Positions 1 to 5,596 of a stretch of 14,284 nucleotides of DNA are shown here, in pieces (the first letter of the stretch is position 1; each line of letters begins with the position of its first letter). The translations under genes were made by a program, and so were the position numbers. Origin of the DNA: Acidimicrobiales bacterium (lineage in GTDB: Bacteria > Actinomycetota > Acidimicrobiia > Acidimicrobiales > RAAP-2); assembly GCA_017883125.1 (NCBI GenBank), contig JADGOD010000032.1, positions 1 to 14,284 on the forward strand, given 5' to 3'. The notes under the pieces are model-generated. The model had not been told where the DNA came from, ran no database searches, and saw only the letters and a program-made list of their open reading frames with translations.

Positions 1-895
1 CCGTGCGACCAAGCGCCGAGATGATCCCCTGGGTCACCGTAGGGGTCCCCGCGGCGAGGCCGAGGGCGTTGCCGATGGCGACTGCGGCGTCTCCGACGAC
101 CACCTTGTTCGAATCACCCATCGTCACCGTTGGGAGTCCGGACGCCCCTGCGATCTGGAGGAGTGCGACATCGTTGGCCGGGTCGGTGCCGATCAGCGTG
201 GTCGGCATCGCCGAGGTCGACCCCGACCGAGTGATCGTGATCGTGCCACCGCCGCTCGCCAGGGCGATCACGTGGTTGTTAGTCACCACCATCCCGCTCG
301 ACGAGATGATCATCCCGGTGCCCTGGTCTTCACTCCCGTTGTTCTTGACATCGATGGAGACGATCGAGGGGAGCGCCTGCCTGACGAGCGTCGGGATCGG
401 CATCCCGTTCGGGAGGATGGCGGCTCCTGGGGTCGAGCTGCTTCGAACGATCGTGACGTTGCTCGATCCGATGTGTCGAGCGACCAATCCTCCAGCGACG
501 CCGCCGAGGAGGGCACAGACGACTCCGAGGATCGCCACCTTGACCAAGACCTTCCTCGGCCGACGTCCGCCATCCCCCGGGGCGCTGGAGGCGTCTCGGT
601 GCTCGGGGACGGTGGGCGGAGTGACCGACGAGTGGAACTGGTGTCCCTCCGCTGATGGCTCGCCTCCGGCTCCCTGGGCACCGAAGTCCCAATCGATGGA
701 TCCCGGCTCGGTCGCTGACCCGACGGGTTGCCCCTCTGGGTCGCTGGAGGTCGACTCGAGAGCGCCGGAGGACGGGGCATGCTCCGAGGCATCGAGATCG
801 CTCGATGGGTCGGCTGTCTGAGCGGGGCCCTCTTCGGGGACATCGTGACCGGTTTCCACCACACCTCCAGGAGATTTCCACGGCTTTCGACCCAC
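1..895 (-). CDS. HtrA/DegP-like membrane-anchored serine protease (partial, C-terminus off window)
   Basis: This is the N-terminal part of a trypsin-like HtrA protease that probably acts on misfolded proteins at the outer face of the membrane. From a GTG at 895 it reads about 298 residues: a long Pro/Ser/Asp/Glu-rich cytoplasmic segment (1-114), one membrane helix (about 116-140), then the start of the protease domain. The catalytic His sits in TNNHVI (His208) and the catalytic Asp in NDVALLQI (Asp242). The GNSGGP serine motif and any PDZ domain lie beyond base 1, so activity cannot be confirmed. The start is uncertain. GTG 895 is the most upstream start codon after an in-frame stop at 932-934 and lacks a clear ribosome site. 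A GGAGG at 864-868 lies 4 bases before another in-frame GTG at 859. It is transcribed divergently from the gene at 1005. Confidence 0.9.
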   Translation of the reverse strand, partial: MGRKPWKSPGGVVETGHDVPEEGPAQTADPSSDLDASEHAPSSGALESTSSDPEGQPVGSATEPGSIDWDFGAQGAGGEPSAEGHQFHSSVTPPTVPEHRDASSAPGDGGRRPRKVLVKVAILGVVCALLGGVAGGLVARHIGSSNVTIVRSSSTPGAAILPNGMPIPTLVRQALPSIVSIDVKNNGSEDQGTGMIISSSGMVVTNNHVIALASGGGTITITRSGSTSAMPTTLIGTDPANDVALLQIAGASGLPTVTMGDSNKVVVGDAAVAIGNALGLAAGTPTVTQGIISALGRT

Positions 896-942
896 TTGAG
901 CAGCGGGCTCAGGCGAGATCCTAGGGGACGCTCAGCGGCTTT

Positions 943-962
943 TCGGCCCGTCGTCGGGCCGA
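943..962. repeat. Inverted repeat in the divergent intergenic region
   Basis: A perfect 7-base inverted repeat, TCGGCCC and GGGCCGA, flanks the 6-base loop GTCGTC between the divergent htrA-like and 1005 genes. No T-run follows it on either strand (the minus strand continues into AAAA), so it does not look like an intrinsic terminator. It could be an operator or a leader hairpin of the htrA-like mRNA. A chance GC palindrome is also possible in DNA this GC-rich. Confidence 0.35.
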
Positions 963-989
963 CGTGCTGATGGCTCCTCGCAGGCACTG

Positions 990-995
990 TAGATT
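990..995 (+). promoter_or_regulatory. Candidate -10 box for a leaderless or near-leaderless mRNA
   Basis: TAGATT (form TANNNT) lies 9 bases before the ATG at 1005, which puts a transcription start within about 2 bases of the start codon. No Shine-Dalgarno sequence precedes that ATG, which fits the leaderless transcripts common in actinobacteria. The -35 region (CTGATG near 967-972) is weak. Confidence 0.35.
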
Positions 996-1004
996 TGGAT
1001 CTCC

Positions 1005-2201
1005 ATGAGTAGCCGCATCGACATCCAACTCACCAGCCGACTCGCCGACGACCAGTGGTCCTGGCGCGCCGCAGGCGCCCGAGAGCCACGGGGAACGGTC
1101 AGCTCCTCGCTGATCCCTGACGGAGCGAAGGAGGGTGATGTCCTTCGTGCCGAGATCGAGCGAAGCCTCGAGGGCATCGAGATCCTCGCCCTCTCGGTTC
1201 CTCCGACGACCCAAGAGCATCCTGCGAAGGTCGAGAAGATCGAGTTGCTCGGCTCAGGGCGCCAGCAGGCCGGCGTTTCGTGGAGCTTGGCCCCCAAGTC
1301 CAAGGGACGTCCCCGTCGTGACGGGAAGGAAGGCGGTGGCGACGGCCCCCGTGGGGAACGTCGCGAGCGCTCTGGTGGTCCCGGTCCCAGCCGCGGTGGG
1401 CCACGTTCGGGTCGTCCCAGTGGTGCACCCCGCTCTGAGAGCCGGGGTCGTCCGGCCGCACCTGCCCAGTCGACGGAGCACCGCAACACGCTGCTCGCAA
1501 CACTCGAGACCGCGCAGCTCCCCATCGCCGAGCAGCTTCTGCGCGGAGGGATCCCGTCGGTCCGACAGGCGATCGACGAGCAGAACGCTCAGGCGAAGGC
1601 GGAAGGTCGCCCACCGGCATCGGCTGACGCCATCATGGCCATCGCCGAGGGCCTCCTGCCCTTGACGACGCTGGCTGCGTGGAAGGATCGCGCCAGCACC
1701 GCACTGGCAGGCGGCAAGGAGACGCGCCTGAGGGATCTTCGGGCCATCGTCACCGCGTCGCGCTCGGTCAGCCTCGACGAAGAGGGTCGAGCCATGGCCA
1801 AGACGCTCCACGAGAGCCTCGACCACCGTGTGAAGGGAATGAGCGACGAGTGGGTCACCCGCATCTCCGCCGCCCTCGACGAAGGCAAGATCGCCGAGGC
1901 GTTCCGGATCGCGTCACGCGCACCAGATCACGCCACCCGGCTCCCCTCGGACCTCGCCGCTCGCTTGGCGACCGAGGCGAGCGCCGCGCTCACACCGGAG
2001 ACCGATCCCCGGGACTGGATGGCGCTGCTCGATGCCGTGGTCGAGTCCCCGGTTCGCCGCACGGTCAAGCCGGTCGGCATCCCGCCTGAGCCCGATGTTG
2101 AGTCTGCAGCGAGGAACGCCGCCGGACTTGTTCCTGCGCTCGCCACCCTTCTCGGTCTCCGGATCCCTCCCCCGCCGCCGCGTCGGGTGATCCACCGCTA
2201 G
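1005..2201 (+). CDS. Uncharacterised protein with Arg/Gly/Pro-rich linker
   Basis: I do not recognise a named family for this 398-residue protein. Three parts are visible. Residues 1-95 are a compact, strand-rich segment with alternating hydrophobics and a GDVLRAEI motif (44-51), which could be a small beta-barrel. Residues 97-157 are a low-complexity Arg/Gly/Pro/Ser linker with several RGG- or RGR-like clusters. Residues 158-350 are a helical domain containing EQLLRGGIPSVRQAI (176-190) and a conserved-looking LAAWKDRA (223-230). The C-terminus ends in a run of prolines and basic residues. Normal codon-position GC and an ordered domain layout support a real gene. The basic Arg/Gly linker suggests nucleic-acid binding, but that is inference. 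It is divergent from the htrA-like gene and converges on the GNAT gene with only 6 bases between the stop codons. Confidence 0.85.
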   Translation: MSSRIDIQLTSRLADDQWSWRAAGAREPRGTVSSSLIPDGAKEGDVLRAEIERSLEGIEILALSVPPTTQEHPAKVEKIELLGSGRQQAGVSWSLAPKSKGRPRRDGKEGGGDGPRGERRERSGGPGPSRGGPRSGRPSGAPRSESRGRPAAPAQSTEHRNTLLATLETAQLPIAEQLLRGGIPSVRQAIDEQNAQAKAEGRPPASADAIMAIAEGLLPLTTLAAWKDRASTALAGGKETRLRDLRAIVTASRSVSLDEEGRAMAKTLHESLDHRVKGMSDEWVTRISAALDEGKIAEAFRIASRAPDHATRLPSDLAARLATEASAALTPETDPRDWMALLDAVVESPVRRTVKPVGIPPEPDVESAARNAAGLVPALATLLGLRIPPPPPRRVIHR

Positions 2202-2207
2202 GGGTGT

Positions 2208-2657
2208 TCATCCTCCCTGGCGCATGACCAGGAGGCGAGCCTTGAAGCCGAGCTCCTCGAAGAGCCGCTTCATCTTCCTGTCCCCAGGGAGGCTCACTGC
2301 ATCGATGCTTGCGACGTCTCGGTCGCCCAGCCAGCTGATCGCAGCCTGAGAGAGGTCACGCCCGATCCCCTGCTGGCGAGCCTCGTGGACCACGAAGAGC
2401 GCCAGCCAACCCGCAGAGCCCTTGCTCCATGCCACGGAGACGCCGCTGACTGCCTCGGAGACCTCTCCGAGGAACCACTGGTGGTCCTCGGCGGCAAATG
2501 AGCCGATGAGCGTCTCACCGGTCGCCTCGGGCACCAGGCCGAGCGACTCGATCAGGGCCGGGCCGCCACGGTGGTCGAGCGTCGCGGTGATCGCGTGGCT
2601 GGCGATGGCCTCGAGGGCTGCCCGGTCGCTCGGTCTGGCCGGTCGGACCGAACTCAC
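2208..2657 (-). CDS. GNAT-family N-acetyltransferase
   Basis: This 149-residue protein is the size of a single GNAT domain, which transfers an acetyl group from acetyl-CoA to an amine. The acetyl-CoA loop is RQQGIG (94-99), fitting the Q/R-x-x-G-x-G/A motif A, and follows the strand WLALFVV. The later segment LPGDRKMKRLFEELGFKAR (123-141) matches the usual C-terminal motif where the chain turns into the last strand. The start GTG at 2657 overlaps the stop of the upstream gene as GTGA, so the two are probably translationally coupled. The substrate cannot be told from the sequence; it could be a small molecule, an antibiotic-like amine or a protein N-terminus. Confidence 0.9.
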   Translation of the reverse strand: MSSVRPARPSDRAALEAIASHAITATLDHRGGPALIESLGLVPEATGETLIGSFAAEDHQWFLGEVSEAVSGVSVAWSKGSAGWLALFVVHEARQQGIGRDLSQAAISWLGDRDVASIDAVSLPGDRKMKRLFEELGFKARLLVMRQGG

Positions 2658-3169
2658 GACGCGTCGGAGAGGGCCTGGGAGAGCTGGGTGATCCGATTCA
2701 GGATCGTCCGCCGGCTCCGACCCGCGGCCTCATACTCGGCGATGGTCGCCAGCTCGTCAGAGTTCAGTTCGCTGAGGAGCTTGACGACCTGTGATGCAGA
2801 GAGGTCGTCGTAGCCGGGGATCAAGACGTCGACCTCGCCGTGGCGCGAGGCGACGGGGCTGGTCGGCACCACCTCAGGTGGCTCTGGGGCCGGAGAGGCC
2901 TCGTCGCCCGTGGTAGGCCCAGGCGGAGCGACCATCGACTCGACAAGGTCCTGGACCCGTCGCATGGCCTCACGCGATCCGAACGTGACGGTCATCTTGC
3001 CGATGAACTGAGCGTTGCGCAGCGTCTGGGAGATCCGCTCGCGCCCTTCGACCGATCTGAGGTCGCATGCTTCCTTGGAGAGCGCCTTGAGGGGCTGGAT
3101 GACCTGGGCGATGACCTGCTCCGCCAGACGTCGAGCCGAGTGCTCCGAGGTGGTCTCCGCGTCAGGCAC
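2654..3169 (-). CDS. Helical protein of unknown function with IPGYDDLSASQVV motif
   Basis: This 171-residue protein has two predicted helical blocks joined by a Pro/Glu/Thr-rich linker (about 84-108). The N-terminal block (10-80) is amphipathic and contains QVIQPLKAL. The C-terminal block (about 113-168) carries LIPGYDDLSASQVVKLL, then ELATIAEYEAAGRSRRTIL. From memory, a very similar IPGYDDLSA...YEAxxRxRRTIL segment ends many otherwise unrelated actinobacterial proteins; its function is not established as far as I know. There is no membrane segment or signal peptide. The start is a GTG at 3169, overlapping the end of the DUF4193-type gene by 8 bases, and the stop overlaps the GNAT start, so the three genes look like one operon. 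Confidence 0.85.
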   Translation of the reverse strand: MPDAETTSEHSARRLAEQVIAQVIQPLKALSKEACDLRSVEGRERISQTLRNAQFIGKMTVTFGSREAMRRVQDLVESMVAPPGPTTGDEASPAPEPPEVVPTSPVASRHGEVDVLIPGYDDLSASQVVKLLSELNSDELATIAEYEAAGRSRRTILNRITQLSQALSDAS

Positions 3170-3602
3170 AGTCCCGGCAGAACCCCTTCTTCTTGTCGGC
3201 CAGCTGGGTCACGCTCTTCACCAGGAAGCAGCTGTTGCAGACGAACTCATCCTCCTGCTTCGGCAGGATCCGCTCGGTGACGTCTCCCCGATCGTCGACC
3301 TCGACCGCCTCGTCGTCCTCCACCTCGTCCTCTACGACGAGCCTCTCCTTGAGGATCACGTCGAGGCTGGCTTCGACGTCATCGGCGTCGGGCACTTCGT
3401 CATCTTCGTCCTCGGCGGGGCGCTGAGCTGCAACGGGTGCCTCGTCGTCCTCCGCTTCATCGTCTACGACCGCCACGAGCACGTCGTCGTCCCCGATGAC
3501 CGCCTCGTCGTCTACGAGGACGTCGTCGTCGAGCGCGTCTTCATCGAGGATGTCGATGTCATCGTCGAGCTCTTCTACTTCTTGCAGTTGGTCTTTTGCC
3601 AT
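3162..3602 (-). CDS. DUF4193-type acidic zinc-ribbon protein
   Basis: The protein has 146 residues. About the first 100 are strikingly Asp/Glu/Val-rich (for example DDDIDILDEDALDDDV), and the C-terminus is a compact zinc ribbon with paired cysteines C122-x2-C125 and C142-x2-C145, reading EFVCNSCFLVKSVTQLA then FCRDCA. That ending matches the actinobacterial DUF4193 family, whose members are usually near 100 residues, so this one has a longer acidic N-terminus. The reading frame stays open to 3794, but the ATG at 3602 is preferred. It has a GGAAAG ribosome site 5 bases upstream, and the residues before it are Arg-rich and unlike the protein. The function is unknown; an acidic tail with a zinc ribbon would fit a nucleic-acid or RNA-polymerase-associated partner, but this is inference. 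It is the first gene of a three-gene unit. Confidence 0.88.
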   Translation of the reverse strand: MAKDQLQEVEELDDDIDILDEDALDDDVLVDDEAVIGDDDVLVAVVDDEAEDDEAPVAAQRPAEDEDDEVPDADDVEASLDVILKERLVVEDEVEDDEAVEVDDRGDVTERILPKQEDEFVCNSCFLVKSVTQLADKKKGFCRDCA

Positions 3603-3955
3603 GGTGTCTTTCCACTTAGTCCGACGCCGGAGCATAGACGCATCGGCCTGAAGAGTGGTGCAGCCTCGGTCAATTCCTGACCGGTCGGCGGCAGGGCCCG
3701 GGGACCTTTGGTGCCGTCTTCTCTGTTCGCGCTCATCTCGAGCACGATCAGCCTCGACGTTCTCTACTCGGCCCCCCAGGCCGCCCTCCGCCACTTATTG
3801 CGCCCCCGCCGAGATCCAGACCCGGTGGATCACTCCCCCCGGCCCGTTATCCCCACTTGGGTCACCCGAGAATAGGCGCGGTACCCACCAACCCGTCAAA
3901 GAGAAACGTAGGGCCTGACCTGGGCATCAAGAAAAACTTTTGAGGAGGGGGCGAT
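3603..3955. other. Intergenic region without a convincing gene
   Basis: These 353 bases lie between the end of the ThyX-like gene and the DUF4193-type gene. I see no tRNA or other structured RNA and no ORF with family resemblance. An AT-rich patch at 3927-3944, which reads CAAAAGTTTTTCTTG on the minus strand just past the ThyX-like stop, stands out from the GC-rich surroundings. It may mark the end of the long operon, but no strong GC hairpin precedes it. A short hairpin (CGGCC arms, 3769-3783) has no T-run after it. Confidence 0.6.
3869..3899 (-). promoter_or_regulatory. Candidate promoter for the DUF4193-type operon
   Basis: On the minus strand, TTGACG (3899-3894) is followed after 19 bases by TATTCT (3874-3869). 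The hexamers are close to the sigma-70 consensus, but the spacing is long and the resulting leader to the ATG at 3602 would be about 260 bases. This is a weak candidate. Confidence 0.25.
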
Positions 3956-5584
3956 TCAGCCGCCAGAGACCGACCCCGAGCGCCGCTTTTCGGCGCGTCG
4001 CTCCGCCTCGAGGCGCTCGAGGTCGCTCGATCCGTGATCCACGTGGATCATGGCCTCGGCGATGGCCCGGTGGCCGGCGTCCTCGGCGATCGCCCGGTGC
4101 ATCGCCTGAGCGACTCGGCGATACGAGGGGTGGCCCTGTGGTCCCGAGCGAAGCTCGAGGAGGTGGATCGCCTCGCGGGCGTTCATCTGGAGGATGTAGC
4201 GGATCCTGTACGCCAGCGAGACGGCGTAGCCCGCCTGGGTGGGGAACTGCTCGGAGAGGGCCTCGTAGAGCGACGTGGAGCGCTCCATGCAGTCGTCGTA
4301 CGCCTCGCTCAGGCCTGCCTCTTCGATCACCGCAGGGGTGTCGTAGCCGAGCTGGGTCCCGAGGGGTTGCCACTCGACCGTCAGGATCCGGTGGCGCTGG
4401 AGATCGCGGAACGCTCCGTAGTCAGTGACGAGCTCGAATCGATAGTCGGTCCGCTCGAAGGCCCGACCAGGGCGATGACGACGGTTCTTGCGATCTCCGA
4501 CGTACGCCCTGATCAGCGCCACCTTGTCGTCGTGCCCGAGGAGCCTGACCCTTCGGAGCGCCTCGGCGTCGCTCATGGACGAGGCGGCGAAGCAGATGGC
4601 GGCCAGAAGCTTGTCCTCACCGTCGGGGTCGAAGTCGGTGAGGCGGACCTCGGGAGCGCTGGGCTCGAAGTCGGGGATCATCGCATCGGGCCAGAGGCGC
4701 TCGACCACCTTCGTGGTCTCGGCACTGGTGCTGGCGAGATACTCAGACCACTCTCCACCACGCTCGGCGATATCGACTCGGCGGAGGAATGACGGGATCA
4801 CCTTGCGCAGCTCTTCGAGCATCATGTCGGCATAGGTGCGCGCTTCGGGAAGTGGGTGCGATCGCATCCGAAGGAGGAGCAGCTCATAGGACTGCCCGGT
4901 GCCGTAGATGCCGACGTTGGAGAGGGATGCCGCCGGGAGCAAGCCGCGCACGGCGTCGAGGGCCTTGGCCCGGATCGCCTGGCGATAGACGAAGTCCGAG
5001 TCGTCTGCCTGCTTGGGGTACCGCTGGGCCAGCCAGTTCTGGGCGGTGGGCAGCATCTCGGCGTAGGCATCGAAGAGCCGGTCCATGTCGCCCACATATC
5101 GGGCACCCAGCGGGGAGTCGAGGATCTCGGGCGCCCGGTAGTAGCGGTAGTGGCCGCTCGGCAGGCGCGCGTCGTAGCCGAGGTAACGGGTCGACTGCTC
5201 GAGGTACGACATCAGCCGTCCCCACTCGAGGATCTTGGTCAGGACATTCGATGCCTGCTCGCACGCGAGATGCACGCCACCGAGCTGTGCGACGGAGTCG
5301 TCACCGTACTCGAAGAAGACTCGCTCGTAGAGCTCCTCGGCTCGACGCAGCCCGACGGTGGCGTCGAAGCTGAGATCCCCTGAGAGATCCAGATCCTCGA
5401 CGAACTCGTCGAGGAAGAGCCGGCGCAGGCTCTTCGGTGAGCGTGAGTAGCGCGCGAAAAGTGCACCCTTGACCACCTCAGGCAGATTGACCAGCGCGAA
5501 GACCGGCTGATCAATGTTGGTGAAGTAGGGCCGAAGGATGGCCTGCTCGTCGTTGGTGAAGGTCTCTTCCACGTAAGGAAACAT
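3956..5584 (-). CDS. Tandem ThyX-like (FAD-dependent thymidylate synthase family) protein
   Basis: At 542 residues this is about twice the length of a normal ThyX (220-260), and it reads as two ThyX-like halves. The first has GDDSVAQLGGVHLA (94-107) and then EWGRLMSYLEQSTRY (120-134), keeping the EQSxRY half of the ThyX signature but with WGR where RHR is expected. The second has FRDLQRHRILTVEWQ (392-406), keeping RHR but losing the EQS half. Later segments in each half (LLLLRMRSHPLPEAR near 235-249; MNAREAIHLLELRSG near 467-481) resemble the ThyX nucleotide-binding region. ThyX methylates dUMP using methylene-tetrahydrofolate, FAD and NADPH; whether this protein does so is doubtful. It starts at ATG 5584 after a GAGGA site and lies 12 bases after the helicase stop. 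Confidence 0.85.
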   Translation of the reverse strand: MFPYVEETFTNDEQAILRPYFTNIDQPVFALVNLPEVVKGALFARYSRSPKSLRRLFLDEFVEDLDLSGDLSFDATVGLRRAEELYERVFFEYGDDSVAQLGGVHLACEQASNVLTKILEWGRLMSYLEQSTRYLGYDARLPSGHYRYYRAPEILDSPLGARYVGDMDRLFDAYAEMLPTAQNWLAQRYPKQADDSDFVYRQAIRAKALDAVRGLLPAASLSNVGIYGTGQSYELLLLRMRSHPLPEARTYADMMLEELRKVIPSFLRRVDIAERGGEWSEYLASTSAETTKVVERLWPDAMIPDFEPSAPEVRLTDFDPDGEDKLLAAICFAASSMSDAEALRRVRLLGHDDKVALIRAYVGDRKNRRHRPGRAFERTDYRFELVTDYGAFRDLQRHRILTVEWQPLGTQLGYDTPAVIEEAGLSEAYDDCMERSTSLYEALSEQFPTQAGYAVSLAYRIRYILQMNAREAIHLLELRSGPQGHPSYRRVAQAMHRAIAEDAGHRAIAEAMIHVDHGSSDLERLEAERRAEKRRSGSVSGG

Positions 5585-5596
5585 GGTCCTCTGACC

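Noticed and set aside
3..821. Plus-strand open frame of 272 codons at the left edge
   Set aside because: The opposite strand encodes the HtrA-like protease with His and Asp motifs in the right order.
3440..3570. Repeated GTCGTC-type triplets resembling a short tandem repeat
   Set aside because: They are Asp codons of the acidic region of the DUF4193-type protein; no spacer structure supports a CRISPR or other array.
3603..3794. Upstream extension of the DUF4193-type frame by 64 codons
   Set aside because: The extension is Arg-rich, unlike the acidic protein, and the ATG at 3602 has its own ribosome site.
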